Source: Diphasiastrum complanatum (Eukaryota; Streptophyta; Lycopodiopsida; Lycopodiales; Lycopodiaceae). From it: 64,000 nucleotides of DNA. The stretch lies in NCBI GenBank assembly GCA_029204225.1, contig CM055098.1, positions 1,863,106 through 1,927,105 of the forward strand. Direction: 5' to 3'. Under the pieces are notes generated by a model, which saw only the letters and a list, made by a program, of their open reading frames with translations, ran no database searches and was not told the origin of the DNA. This document shows positions 1 to 13,879 of this stretch, piece after piece; position 1 is the first letter of the stretch, and each line of letters starts with the position of its first letter. A program made the translations under genes and the position numbers.

Positions 1-940
1 TTTTGCAAATCTTAGCGAAAGGTGTGATTGCTTAGCTATCACAAGTATCACATTTTCATAAAGGGGGTAGTAGTGTTAATCATGGTTGTATATTCGAGGA
101 GTATTGTTGGCCCTTTTGAAAGTTCAACAAAGTGACACATGGCACGACTTTTCTTGAATTCTATGAATTGATTCCCACTTTTCCAGGCCATGGATCCATT
201 TGTGACCCTTGCAAGGTGAATATTTCAGGTGAACAAGTAATCACCATGTGGAGTGTGACCCTTGCAAGGTGAATATTTCAGGTGAACAAGTAATCACCAT
301 GTGGAGAATGTCAGTGGCATGTGCAAACGTGTGCTTCTGAGAGCCCTAGGCCACCTTCCAAACAACAATGTGGTCTATTGGAGAGGGACGAGTGTATTCC
401 TCATGTGGCAGAGGGCATAGGTAGGGCCCCACCCTCATCCAATGATGTAGCATGATAATAAAGTGGCATAATTGTATGTGCACTATCAAGGTGTTTGCTA
501 CATTGTTTGATGATGTGGGCCATGCTTGCGCCCTTGGGGCCAGTGAAGAGGGCTTTGCTTAATCTCAGGACCCTTTGCACTCATGACACCATGTTAGGGA
601 ATGCATTGGTGCAATCATCACCATTGCAATCCTTACTATAAGATTTTCCTTAGTTTTCAACCGTCGATGCACTCTCTGACATGGTGCATGAACTAAGCAA
701 AAGCATTGGAGAGCATCCACTAGCATCTCTCAAGCATCTACCAACCTAACGAGTCCCTTGCTTGTGGCACTCGGCCACCAAGCATATTAAAAGGCCAAAC
801 ACCCCCCAAGAGGCTGGCCTTGATTTGGATAGTCTTAAGAATCACCATCGGATAAGTGACACCTGGCCAGGAATCCCTATCCAACGGCTTAAGGTTTCCT
901 TTCTTCGTTATCTTCCTCGACCCTGCTTGGTGTCCCTCAT
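1..940 (+). promoter_or_regulatory. upstream region of RPL37
   Basis: No gene is recognised here. It is mixed-composition DNA leading into the RPL37 gene. The last 200 bases are richer in G+C and pyrimidines and lead to the telo-box, so the core promoter is probably in roughly 750-960. The short ORFs overlapping 738-1293 have no family signature. A perfect tandem duplication lies at 201-306. Confidence 0.45.
201..306. repeat. perfect 53-bp tandem duplication
   Basis: Bases 201-253 and 254-306 are the same 53-bp unit, starting tgtgacccttgcaaggtgaa and ending caccatgtggag, with no difference that I can see. Such identity points to a recent duplication. It lies about 640 bp before the presumed RPL37 start region. 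Confidence 0.95.
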
Positions 941-948
941 TTAGCCAC

Positions 949-957
949 AAACCCTAG
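949..957 (+). promoter_or_regulatory. telo-box (AAACCCTAG) of a ribosomal-protein promoter
   Basis: The sequence aaaccctag lies 90 bp before the RPL37 start codon and is followed at once by a pyrimidine-rich run (959-985). In plants this telo-box is typical of promoters of ribosomal-protein and other translation genes, close to the transcription start. That it works here is inferred from position. Confidence 0.75.
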
Positions 958-958
958 A

Positions 959-985
959 CCTCTTTTCCTTTTTTTTCTTGCTCTG
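959..985 (+). promoter_or_regulatory. pyrimidine-rich leader / probable transcription start region
   Basis: This is a nearly unbroken C/T run (cctcttttcc followed by a T tract and cttgctctg) just downstream of the telo-box. Pyrimidine-rich starts are common in ribosomal-protein transcripts. The exact start site cannot be read from sequence. Confidence 0.45.
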
Positions 986-1046
986 CGATATCTGCTGCGC
1001 TTCCTGCCCCTCCAGAGAACGATCGGCGAAGCAGCTCGCAGCCGCA

Positions 1047-2786
<1,740 letters not shown>

Positions 2787-2789
2787 AGC

Positions 2790-5400
2790 ACCAGAATTAA
2801 CGGTGACAAAGTCATTCATATGTCATAATTTCTCATTCTTATGCTAAATACCTTTCCTAAGAACATCAGCCTTCAGATTTAAGTGTGTCCCTGGCCAAGG
2901 GGTGGCAAGTTTTTTTGGCAGCAAACAGATGATATACTTTCCGTGAAGTTATTTCTAACCCCAAAGAATTGAGTAAAGAAATATTTCAATAGCATTAGCA
3001 CTAGCATCAAAAATTGTTCAGGGTTATATAAGGTTTTGCAAGGTTACTTCGTACTAGCATCTAATTCATTCTTTTAAGCTACCAATGTTGGTTCGATGTC
3101 AAAATTCAACTTATTTTGTAGGTGAGAAATGGTTATCCTATCTTTTGGTTTATGCATTCAAACCTCCCATTTTCTTAAGAGCTCCATAAGTTTTGTCAAA
3201 GATTCATGTTGTATGTGGTTTGTTTTCAAGTGGCACAAGAATACATGCATGGCAAACTATCTGTACTGTTAAAATTTTTTGGAATGTGCAATATCCCTTC
3301 ATTTTTGCACACAGATTTGAATATACTTCATTTATCCATGGGAATTGGTTGCTTGCTATTCATGACCCTTTTCATTTCAATCAATGTGTAGCTTCATTAT
3401 TATGTGTTTGCACTAATGCTTCAGTCTTGGAAAAGACTCACAATTAAAGATTAGTTTTTCCATGATAGTTGTCGTCTTAGTTTGTCTAGGTTTGTTGATC
3501 AGTACTCGACTTCAAGGTAATTTTGTGAATAGTACTCCCTAACGTAAGTCTATATGTTGAAGCCTCTATAAAGAACCACAGTTGGAGATGCAATCTTTTT
3601 GTATTTTGTGAAACCTTGTGCTTTTAGCACAATATTTACACATTGTAGCCTACGTGCATAAACAGGGAATGATAGTGTTCTGTAGAAATGTGAAGCATGT
3701 TACGTAGAGCATTGAGTTTGGGTGCAACTTTTCTATGCAACAAACTCAATGATTAAAAAAAAAACCAATGTATAGATGTGTGAATGCATGCTGGGAAGAG
3801 TTGTGTTTGATATGAATTTTGCTATCTTGTTACATAGATATGCAATGCATCTTAGTGTAATGGTCTTAGAGGAAGCAGTAATATCTAGCATCGACACATG
3901 AAGATAAAAAAATATAATGAATCAATGGGTGGACAATGAAAAGCCAGTAAGCATTTTGATCTATTTTTTAATCATTGAATTATTAAATTTACACCACATG
4001 AGATAGCACAATTTGCAACAAAAAAATTTCATAATTCATAGACAATTTTCTCTCTTTAAAGTCTACTTCTCCAATGGATTTGAGTTCTCAAAGCATCGTT
4101 GAAATGTGAGAAGGCTAAATCGTATTGTCTTTGTTCATAGTGGCTTCTCTCAAGTTTCTCTTCAAGCTCTCAAAGGCTTGCTCGCCTATTTTTGCTTGTG
4201 ACATACTCTATTCCCACTTAGGCTTTGTTTTAGAGCAAGAAGTGGTTAATCCTTTGTCTACTTTGTTGGTTTACTTAGTTCGATGTCAGAAATGGCCTCG
4301 TTGAGTTTCAAATTAGACTTTAACATGTTCTATTAGTGACGTTTTTTGCATCATATCTCAAACATTTTATGTTGAAATCTTTTCAATCCACCTTTTTTCA
4401 ATATAGAAGAGCTTTGTTTAGATTTCATAATTTAAATGTCACCAATTTGTTTGTACATTGATGGAGATTGTTGTATAATCTTTTTGTTCAATTCAACTTT
4501 GATGAGTTGGACATTTTACCTCTATAAATTTGGGAAGCATAAATTTGTGAGTTAGTCTTACAAGATAATTCACCATCTTTTATTTGATTCTCCTCTTGGC
4601 TTGTAGTACATGCCATGTTGACCAATGTATTTTATAGTTGCTTGTTGGATGCCATTCCTACAAATTTGTGAAGAAGTTTTTAGCCAGCCTTTTTTTCCTT
4701 TTTCCTTTTCAATCCCATTGGTACTTGTTGTGGGTCAATGTGGAAACTTCTATTAGTCACGGTTCTCAAAACTTGTGGAGATTGTTGGAAGAAAACAAAG
4801 AAATGTTTTTTTTAATTGGAATTAGTTCAGTTGGATGTTGGTTGGTAATGACTTTGAAAATGTTGCTTGGAATGGTGTAGGAAGAGATGTCTATCTAGCT
4901 AGTTTAGTTGCCAACAATGTTGTTGCCATTGAGCAAACAATCAAGTTCATGGATAATCAATTGCTAGAAAATCTGGTTTAGACTCTCCACTATTTTTTTT
5001 ATTGTTTGTCATATTGACTAAATTTTTTTTCGCGAGTTCTTTAGATGCCATTCTTTTGGATTTGAAGTGTTCATCCCCCCCTACCACCTCGTTGGTGATC
5101 TCTTTGCATGCATGATCGAAAGTGATGAGCTACTTGGGTTGTACCTCTAATTTCCCAATAAAATTGATTCATAGATGGTGCCCTCGTCAATGTCCAAGAA
5201 TAATGGAGGGTCTTGCTTATTTCACCTCTAACACAATTGTCCTATAAATGCTTTTTATGTTTGTTGGCTTGGTTCGAAGCTTCTTCTCCAAGTATGACAT
5301 GCTACCTCTCATGCATGAATGCAATATAATCCCACTTTTCATGTCTTGGATTTTTTCTTTTTCTGTTTACACATCTTGGTTTTTTTTTTTTTTAAATAAA
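2790..5400. other. intergenic DNA with no recognised feature
   Basis: This AT-rich stretch follows the RPL37 stop codon. I see no conserved protein, RNA gene or clear repeat boundary. The first 200-400 bases probably hold the RPL37 3' UTR. The small ORFs at 3193-3447 and 4638-4880 have no family signature. Confidence 0.5.
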
Positions 5401-5419
5401 TTCTGTTTACGCGTCTCTC

Positions 5420-5523
5420 CATGTGACTTGCATTTAGCATATATTTTTACAAAGTCATTAGGTAGATGTAAATTTGAAAAGTTTCGTACTGTATTAGGAA
5501 TATAAGAATGTATTGAGGGAGAG
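5420..5523 (+). pseudogene. copia RNase H 3' tail and polypurine tract
   Basis: The frame ending at 5505 reads ...YIFTKSLGRCKFEKFRTVLGI, the hallmark end of a Ty1/copia RNase H domain (normally ADIFTK.L....F..LR..LG). It is followed by the purine run attgagggagag, just before an LTR that starts at 5524. Only the last part of the domain is recognisable; sequence upstream has decayed or been replaced. Confidence 0.75.
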
Positions 5524-6449
5524 TGTTAGAAGTCAATGATAAACTTCATTGTTACACTTCTTAGTTACTATGCACGATGTACTTTATTGTTGACAGTTGT
5601 TACCAGCTATAACTAGATGTAGGATAGTCTATTAGTCTACTCCTAGAACTTACAAGGAGTGTTAGTAGTTGAGGAGAGTAGGATCACATTGATGAGGGAG
5701 GGAATGAGAATCTTTTCATCCAAGAATGGTGGTGAGGAGAGTGCATGATTCACACAAAGAAAAGTCAAGTGGTGTGAGCCAAAAATTGAAAAATCTAGCT
5801 TGATCAAAACCATGTAAATTGTACATAGGTGGGTCCCACATGTGTGAGGCCATGGTGCCACGTGGGAAGCTACACTAGAGTAGGTTAGATCATGTCTATA
5901 AAGTTGGCCAAGTTTTTTTGGTAGTGGTTCCTACATTATAGGACCAAATTCCTAGATTTATGGAGTAGGTTGATCAATCTAGCCACCTACATGGCAAGAC
6001 TCGAGGATGAGGCTAGAATGGAAAATTAGGGCAAGAAAGCTCAATCATCTTCCTTATTACACGATGGATTTTTACCTAACTGGAGGTGGGGAAGAGGCTT
6101 TCTATGCATTACCATCTCTCCATAGTAATGCCTTAGATTATTTTTGAGAGCTTATTTGCAAACTCGACCTTCTACACTATGTACATTGATTTCCTTTGGA
6201 TCCAAGCAAGAACTAAGTGTTATTAACATCATTTTTTGTCTATAGGCCATATTGAGTACTGTTTCACATGGGTGTGTACATCACTTTTGGTTAATGATTT
6301 TGGGTTGCTCTTGCTTGATGCATGTAGAATTGTGAATCTAGATCTCAATTTTGTGTGTCTAATCTGCATTTTTTTTACGATCAATCAATCAATCACTCTT
6401 GTGAGTCATTAATAGACTCAAGTAAGGTCCAAAGTACTATACTTTGACA
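5524..6449 (+). mobile_element. Ty1/copia LTR, 926 bp, followed by primer-binding site
   Basis: The LTR starts TGTTAGAAGTC and ends ACTTTGACA. It is preceded by a polypurine run and followed directly by tggtatcagagc (6450-6461), which matches the usual copia primer site complementary to initiator-Met tRNA. Its 3' two thirds recur at 8079-8673. It is flanked by a copia 3' end on the left and a primer site on the right, so it sits between two internal regions, as expected from tandem elements sharing an LTR. Confidence 0.85.
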
Positions 6450-7300
6450 TGGTATCAGAGCGACAAGAGACAATCATTAATCTTGTGTACAAGAGACAAT
6501 TATTAATCCAAAATTAGCAAGTTTTGATCCAAAAAGCTAGTAATGGAAGGCCTACTAGAAATCGGATGTAAGAGTGGAAGTTTGTGGATCAAATTAGATT
6601 AGGGTCAAAATCTGTCTTGTTTACACATTTGTACCTAAAAATAATTTCCATTTTTCATTATATCCATAAAAAATCATAGTGATAGATATTGATGAGTTTT
6701 TTGGTGCTAGATCTAGGAAAAAGCATCAATGTTTGCATGCCATTGATTGGATTTGACTTTGTGTCATTGAATCTAATAACTGAGGTTGGGATCAAGCCCT
6801 CTTTAAGTGTTTAACATGTCTTGAAAAACCATCAAGAAGGTACATGTGTTTAGTCATTTTTTGTCCAAAAATAGTCAAAATTGACTTGATTTGATTGTAG
6901 CTTGATAGAATGCCATCTCATCTTCATTTCATCTTTGTGAGGAAGTGCTAGAACCGTGGCTAGAAGTCCATTGAGAGGGATAGCCAAATTTGAGAGAATC
7001 ACTACAAGAGAGACCTTTTTGAGTTTCTAGGATCAAATCAAAACCAATTTATTGTGGTATTGATCAAGCTAGATTTGCCAATTTTTGGCAATTTCTCACA
7101 ATCCTCCTCAAATTTAGCTCGATCTATCTACAACTTTCTTTGCTTGATGGATGAATACTTTAGAAGTGTCTAAAAAATCTAGCTACAAACAAGGAACTTT
7201 TGAGACTCATAGAGAATGATGTCCATGAAGGATCTTTCACCACCTCTTAAAGGATCCCTTACACGATGTTCCATTATTGTATCTATATACATGTAGCACA
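6450..7300 (+). other. primer site and decayed copia leader
   Basis: A copia primer-binding site (6450-6461) opens this stretch. The following bases, including aattagcaagttttgatcc, resemble the leader after the primer site at 57901. No gag ORF remains. I see nothing else identifiable up to about 7300. Confidence 0.5.
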
Positions 7301-7308
7301 CTTTAAAG

Positions 7309-8078
7309 CTAAACATCATGCCAAGCTATGAATTCCAACGCTTTTTGTGCACTTGATGATACATCAATTAAGCTATTAAGTGCATAAATGATGTTTCCAA
7401 AGACAACTTGCCTTGCTTGATTCATATGAATGAGCTTTGACAGCTCCAAATTGTTACTCAAGGTTTTTCTTGGCGTCCTCGAGTCTTGAGCTTGCTCCTC
7501 CACTTCACTTGACTCCAAACCATCAATGATTTGGATAAGGTGCTGATCCATACATGCTTCTTCAAGTTTTCAAGTCTTCCACTCATGAAAGAACATATTT
7601 CCACCATTGACAACTTCTTTGGTGGAATACATGTAGATTCTACAATCACTACTTGAAGAGCAACAAACTAACATTACTCCTATCATTGATGTAGGATTTT
7701 CTTTGGTCCTTACATTGGAATGATCATGCACAAAGCATGTGGACACAAACATTTCCAAAACAAATGATGTTTCATCTTTTATGAATCTATTCAAACTATT
7801 ACAAAATTATTTATCCAATGAAATTGCTTTATCAACAACAAATGTAGATTGGAAAGCATTCAACTAAATTGTCTTGTCATATAAAGTACTAAACATCATC
7901 AATTTTAAAGATAAGAAGCAAGTCACTTCATGTCTACACCCTTGCAAGATGCACACTTGAATGGAAAAATTGCATGCAATTTGATGACTTGGCCTTTGTC
8001 TTTGAGGTACTCCTTGGAGCTCTTGGGTTTTGAGGTTGATCCTCAAAATGTTCTTCTCTTTGATGCTCCTCCTCAATG
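7309..8078 (-). pseudogene. unidentified broken coding-like segment (minus strand)
   Basis: Several overlapping minus-strand reading frames (7309-7551, 7458-7649, 7570-7794, 7864-8106) run through this block. One has a hydrophilic stretch GLESSEVEEQAQDSRTPRK followed by NNLELSKLI and LNSLIDVSSSAQKALEF, which looks like once-coding sequence. I do not recognise the family. It lies between the copia leader at 6450 and the truncated LTR at 8079, so it may be foreign DNA inserted in, or carried by, that element. No function is assigned. Confidence 0.3.
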
Positions 8079-8673
8079 CATGTAAATTGTACATAGGTGG
8101 GGCCATGGTGCCACGTGGGAAGCTACACTAGAGTAGGTTAGATAATGTCTATAAAGTTGGTCAAGTTTTTTTGGTAGTGGTTCCTACCTAATTCCTAGAT
8201 TTATGGAGTAGGTTGATCAATCTAGCCACCTACATGGCAAGACTCAAGGATGAGGCTAGAATGGAAAATTAGGACAAGAAAGCTCAATTATCTTCCTTAT
8301 TACATACTGGATTTTCACCTAACTCAAGGTGGGGAAGAGGCTTTCTACGTATTACCATCTCTCCATAGTAATGCCTTAGATTATTTTTGAGAGCTTATTT
8401 GCAAACTCGACCTTCTACACTATGTACATTGATTTCCTTTGGATCTAAGAAAGAACTAAGTGTTCTTAACATCATTTGTTGTCTACAGGCCGTATTGAGT
8501 ACTCACACGTGTGTGTGGTGTACATCACTTTTGGCTAATGATTTTGGGTTGCTGATGTATGTAGAATTGTGAATCTAGATCTCAATTTTGTGTGTCTAGT
8601 TTGCATTTGTTTTATGATCAATCAATCAATCACTCTTGTGAGTCATTAAGGTTTAAAGTACTATACTTTGACA
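8079..8673 (+). mobile_element. 5'-truncated copy of the 5524 copia LTR
   Basis: From catgtaaattgtacatagg to actttgaca this repeats the 3' part of the 5524-6449 LTR with scattered differences and small deletions (for example loss of the bases between ggtggg and ggccatgg). The first ~300 bp of the LTR are missing. No primer site follows; the sequence goes straight into the gag 3' part, so the intervening leader and gag start were deleted. Confidence 0.8.
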
Positions 8674-8679
8674 AGTGGA

Positions 8680-9373
8680 AAGGCAAAGGGGTCAGCAAGC
8701 ACAAACGCAACGCTCACAACAATGAGGATGTTAATCTTCTTTACCATATATCAAAGGCAAGAAAGATAGATCAAAGATAAAGTGTTTTTTTTTTTATGAA
8801 ATATAGGGGCATTTTACATCCAAATGCTACAAGAAGAAAAACTTACAAAGAGATGGTGGAAAGCAAGGAAATTTCACAGAAGAGGAGCAAGAAGAACGTT
8901 CTCTCATGGTTTCCTCTTCATCAACCTCAAGCAATTCAACTTTTGATCCTTGATGGATTGATAGTTCGGCCCTAGTTCCCACATGACATGTCATAAGGAG
9001 AAATTTTCACCCTTACTTGCTTATCATGGAACTAGAAAGAAAATTATACAAAAAATGATGCTCGATGCATGATTGAGGGAGTTGGTACTATTCACTTATA
9101 TCCTAGTTCTAAGAAAAAGACTCGTCTTGATAGCGTTTCGTTCATTCCTATCATTTATAAAAATCTCTTAAGCATTGGACAATCGCTTGAGAATGGTTGA
9201 ATGTTTCTTTCAATGATGATACATGTTTTATAGCCAAAGGCATTAAGCATGTGAGTAATAATGATGTGTGATGCTAGTAAAGAAGGAGATCTTGACATAA
9301 GAGGTTGGGTCACCTCAACTTCGAGAGCATGGAGACAATGGCCGAGAAGGAGGTGGTTCTTGATTTGCCAAGA
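8680..9373 (+). pseudogene. copia gag zinc knuckle, protease and gag-pre-integrase fragment
   Basis: Broken plus-strand frames show GHFTSKCYKKK (second half of a gag zinc knuckle, ~8817), then WIDSSA (protease start, ~8955), then NLLSIGQ (~9165), then RLGHLNFESME (gag-pre-integrase, ~9302). The order is that of a Ty1/copia polyprotein. Stop codons interrupt it. The frame is cut at 9373 by the insertion of the 9374-16181 element and resumes at 16187. It is related to the gag at 58088. Confidence 0.8.
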
Positions 9374-10617
9374 TGATGCACTCTGAAAATGCAAATTCCA
9401 GCTAGAACTCTGGTGACAAACTGATAAAAGAAAATCTCGAACGATTTGCAAAACTTTTCGCGAAACTCGAATTATTTCTGTTTGAGAATAATTTGTGTTG
9501 GATTAATCGGACCTTGTAACACAACGAAACAAAACGAGATGAAATCTAGATGAAAACGAAGCGAAGCAAAGCGAAACTTAAACGAGCTCTAACACACGAG
9601 ACGAAATCTAGATGAAAACGAAACGAAACAAAGCGAAGCACAAGCATTCGCGAAAAGATCAATCAGGCTCTGTAATGAGACCAGACGAGACGAAATGAAA
9701 CAAGATGAAATGAAACGAAACGAAATGAAACTTAGGTGAGCTCTGAAATTGATTTACCCTTATAGCCAAGTGATCGCGAAGTGAAGCGAAGCAAAGCAAA
9801 GTGAAACACGAAGCGAAAGGATTCGCGAACAAGATCAGTTCGTCAGGAATTCAGATATGATTGTTGGTCATTGCCGGTAATATCATTCCTACAATCCTTC
9901 AGAGTGTAGACAGACATTGTTGATCTACGTTAACAGGTTAATATAGCATTCAACAAAAATCAAACCAAAGTGCGAAATTGAATAGACAAGTGAATCAGAC
10001 ACACGAATAGTAGCAGACAAAAATACATTCAAGCTCATACAATATTATCTATTGATTTTTTTAATTCTTCAAGCACTGCCTGATAGATCCACGCAGTGCA
10101 TTGGCGTGAGAGATATACAGAATTTCTCATGAATAATGTCTCGCTAACTAGCAGACTTCTGGATCTACAGATCCTCTTACAAAATTGTCTCGCACACAGG
10201 CGGACTTGTATTCTGTATTTTTCGTCTTCTGACTTCTTGTCTTGCTTACTTGCTTACAATATTATGCATTAAAGAGAAAGTATATAGTTCGCGAACTTTT
10301 TCGTGTCGCATCGTGTAGCTTACAGATTAGAAAGATTAAACATCTACAACTAATCGCGAATTACAAGAGTGGCAGATTAGCCACAATCTAGAATACTTCT
10401 GCTGATGTCATGATATCTGATCAAATATTTGTACCCCATGGTACTTGGCTGATCTTCTTGGCCGTTCATGGATCAAGAAGGATTTTGTGTCACGAAACAA
10501 TTTCGCGTCGTGTGTCGCAAAATTTTTCGCGAATAATTTTGTTTCTTGTGTCTTTTTTGTCAAAATTTGTGTGGAGAGCTAGCATGGCTTTGGCACTAGA
10601 AACATTTTGTTTCTTCA
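9374..10617 (-). repeat. 3' LTR of the 9374-16181 copia element
   Basis: This is the left copy of a ~1.25-kb LTR, running from TGATGCACT to TTTCTTCA. It holds a degenerate tract of gaaacgaaacga / gaagcgaagc units (~9515-9815) and several ttcgcgaa palindromes. The minus-strand polypurine run gagagggagctg lies next to it (~10622-10635). Confidence 0.88.
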
Positions 10618-11380
10618 GCTCCCTCTCAGAGCATGATAGCTTGACGACTCCAAGACTGCTCCTTTGTCTCTCGAATAGACCTTTGTCTAAAGCCTTTGTG
10701 AAAATGTCAGCTACCATCTCTTTTGTTCCAATGAAGGTGGTTTGCAGCATCTTCTTGCCAATCAGATCTCTAATCAAGCTGTACTTGATTGCAATGTGTT
10801 TCGTCCTTGAGTGAAACACAGGGTCTTTCGTCAAATGTATTGCAGATGTGTTTTCCATCTGCAAAACCAGAGGTTCATTCCTCGTTTCGCCTAATTCGTC
10901 AAGGAATTGTTTGAGCCAAAATATTTCGTTGGCCATCTTTGCTGCTGCAACATACTCTGCTTCACAGGACTAAGCCACAATGGTCTGCTTCTTGCTGACC
11001 CAGAGAATTGCTGCTCCTGAGGCACTTTTATAGTCGTCTTTGAGAGATGCCCAACTTGCATCACTGTAGGAAAGCATCTGGAATCCTGCATCATGACAAT
11101 AACACAAATCAAAATCTTTTGTTAATTGAAGATATTGCAAAATTTGTTTTGCAATCTTCCAATGTGTCGAGCCTAGATTTGTGCAGAATTGGCTCATCCT
11201 GAACACTACATAAGCAATGTCAGGGCGTGTGTTATTTGCAAGGTACATCAACGATCCTATCAGTTTCTTGTATGGTGTGAGCTGCATCAATTTTCTCTCT
11301 TCTTCAGTCCTTGAACAATTTTCGTTCGTTAGTACTGTTCCTGCAAGCATTGGAGTATTCGCTCCTTTGCAATTCAACAT
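10490..11380 (-). pseudogene. copia RNase H domain
   Basis: Two overlapping minus-strand frames (10970-11380 and 10490-10936) give the end of RT and the RNase H: NTRPDIAYVVFRMSQF, YSDASWASLKDDYKS, then NEIFWLKQFLDELG, DPVFHSRTKHIAIKY and MVADIFTKALDKGLF. A frame break or stop lies near 10940-10970 (ALS.SCEAEYVAAAK region). Confidence 0.88.
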
Positions 11381-11416
11381 CCCAAAATCTTCTAGAATTT
11401 TCTGGGTGTATCTGGA

Positions 11417-12059
11417 CTAATGAAGGTACAACTTACCTCCCATCATAGTCCTTGTCAATTTGTAAGCCAAGTAACACCTGGCTTCTCCCAGATCTACAAT
11501 CTCAAAATGTTTCGAGATATCATTAAGAACTTCAGCAATCAGCTTCTCACTCTTGCAAAGTATCAAAGTGTCGTCCACATACACAGCCACAATGATGATC
11601 TTCCCATCTATAATTCTCACATACACATTGGAATCAGCCATTAGTGGCTTGAATCCCAAGGATTTCAGGGCTTGATCTTTCTTTTTGTACCATTGTCAAG
11701 CTGACTGCTTTAGACCATAGATACTCCTATGCATTCTGCATGCATAATTAGGAAGTGAATTCGAGACATATCTTGGGGGTTGATCCATGTAGACCTCTTT
11801 CGTCTAGCTCACCATGCAAGAAGGCTATCTTCTCGTCTACAATGTGGATCCTGAGGTCATAAGCAACTGCATATGCAAATAATAAACTTAGGGACGAATG
11901 TTTCACAATAGGAGAGAAAGTCTCAGAATAGTCAATACCATATCTCTGAGAGAATCCCTTCGCTACAAGTCTTGCCTTATACTTTGACACATCTTTATCT
12001 GGTCCATACTTTAGCTTGTATACCCATTTGCATTTTACAGCCTTTCGCTTATCTGGCAA
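11417..12059 (-). pseudogene. copia reverse transcriptase domain
   Basis: The frame 11748-12059 carries KCKWVYKLKYGPD, ARLVAKGFSQRYGIDY and ETFSPIVKHSSL, the N-terminal RT blocks. The frame 11417-11659 carries VAVYVDDTLILC, which includes the YVDD catalytic motif, and FEIVDLGEARCYL. The frame is broken between them (~11660-11750). Confidence 0.9.
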
Positions 12060-12620
12060 TGGCTACAATGTCCATACCTGGTTCTTTCTCATGGATTCCA
12101 TCTCCTCTTCCATGGATTGGATCCATTTGCCCCTGTCTAGACATACAATTGCCTCCTCGAATGTCTGTGGTTTGCCACTGAATCCACAGAACTCTTCTGA
12201 TGTAGAAGCAGAGCTGCCTGGCACATATCTTGCTGGCGCTCTTCATTGTCTTGTCGGCCTTCTAGGAAATCCTCCTTGAACTGCAATGCCTTTGTCTTTG
12301 TCTGCTCTGCTAGGTCCGGAACCACCTCAGTTTATAGGTACTATAGCAGAAGGCTGCCTCTCGAATCTTTCGTCTTCTGATTCGTCACTCAAATGCAAAG
12401 CGACTCAAAAATCTTCATTTTTGTGTTTGTTTTCTACTCCCTCTGTCACAATTGGCATATCATAGTACTGTCTTTCAAGAACTTCATAGCTGACAGGATC
12501 ATCGTTGGCCATTGTTATGCTCTCATCAAACCTAACATCTTTGACTATCTTCACAGTGTTTGTTTCTGGCATGTAGACTCTGTAGTATGACGAATTATTG
12601 TCATATCCTACAAGATATCC

Positions 12621-13379
12621 CTATTCAGCCTTCTCATCAAGCTTCTTTAAAAGCTTATCAATAATATGTGCATAAGCTGCACAGCCAAAGATTTTGATGT
12701 GAGCCAGATTGGGTTTTCTACTCCACCATAATTCGTGTGGTGTCATGTGAGGGACACCAAACTTTCCTGTCCTTTTCTGAATATAAGCAGCTGTAGCTAC
12801 TACTTCAGCCGACAGTACTCTTGGAGCTTTCGAGTAGGCCATCATGCATCTGGCAACTTCCATCAGAGTTCTATTCTTTCTTTCTGCAACACCGTTGTGC
12901 TACGGTGTGTAAGATGCAGTCCTTCTATGAATGATACCACGATCATTGCAGAAGTCAGTGAAGTGATTCGAGATGTATTCGCCACCTCGATCTGTCCTGA
13001 TCTGCTTCACCTTGTTGCCAGTGCATCTTTCTGCCCAATTCACATACTTTGTGAATTTGTCAAATGCCTCTGATTTATTTTGAATAAAATACACTCTGGC
13101 AAATGTACTGTAATTATCAATGAAGGTAATGTAATATTTCGAGCCTCCTATTGAGATCACATTGAAAGGCCCACAGATGTTATAATGCACTAACTCCAGA
13201 ATCTTGGTCGTTTTGTAGGAGTCCTTGACAAATGGAGTGTGTGACATCTTACCCTTCAGACATGCATCACAGGTGGTCAAATTGTTCGCATTCGAGATGC
13301 TGACCCCTGTAATTGCTCCATGATGGCTTGCTTGGTAAAGTGCCATTGAATTCATATGGCATAGGCTCCTGTGCCACAT
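12621..13379 (-). pseudogene. copia gag-pre-integrase and integrase domain
   Basis: The frame 12900-13379 starts with MWHRSLCHMNSMAL (gag-pre-integrase, with H and C zinc ligands, CDACLKGKMSHTPF). The core follows with FIDNYSTFARVYF and IRTDRGGEYISNHF (D,D of the DDE triad). A stop separates it from 12621-12863, which continues with the helix after the catalytic E and ends IFGCAAYAHI. Confidence 0.9.
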
Positions 13380-13493
13380 ATGTTTGGCGAATCATCATGA
13401 GTCTGATGCACTTAATCTGCAGGCAGGCGTACCTTCAGGTGATATAGATTGCCTTTTCTTCTGCCTTGAGTGATCAGAGTACTGGTACTAGCA

Positions 13494-13784
13494 TCAATAC
13501 GTCACACGCATCCCTACATCAGCTATTCTTGCCACAAATAGCAAGTCCTGCTGCAGTGTAGGCATGGACAAAATATCTTTGAGTCGTCTGTCTCTGCCAT
13601 TTGTGTTGAGCCACAGTGAACCAATACCGTTCACTTGATGTTTGGATTTATCTCCAAGAACAATGAATCTTGATGGATCTGCACTTCGAAAATCAGATAT
13701 AATTCTTCTTGATGTAATGAAGTGTGAGGTAGCTCCTGAGTCTAAGATTACCTCCTGTGTGTCAGGTGTTGACACTACACACAT
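13494..13784 (-). pseudogene. copia aspartic protease domain
   Basis: This minus-strand frame reads VILDSGATSHFI, the D-S-G active site of a copia protease, then VLGDKSKHQVNGIG and the typical end DILSMPTLQQDLLFV. It lies between gag and integrase, as expected. Confidence 0.9.
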
Positions 13785-13879
13785 GTCTGCACAAATGTAG
13801 GCGGTTGAACGTTCGATCTTTCTTCGCCCATTTTTGAGCTCTCTGGCTCCTCGCCATAGGACAAACTATTATTGTTCTC

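Noticed and set aside
3193-4880. Small plus-strand ORFs, considered as genes after RPL37
   Set aside because: Low-complexity, AT-rich composition, no motif, no splice-supported extension.
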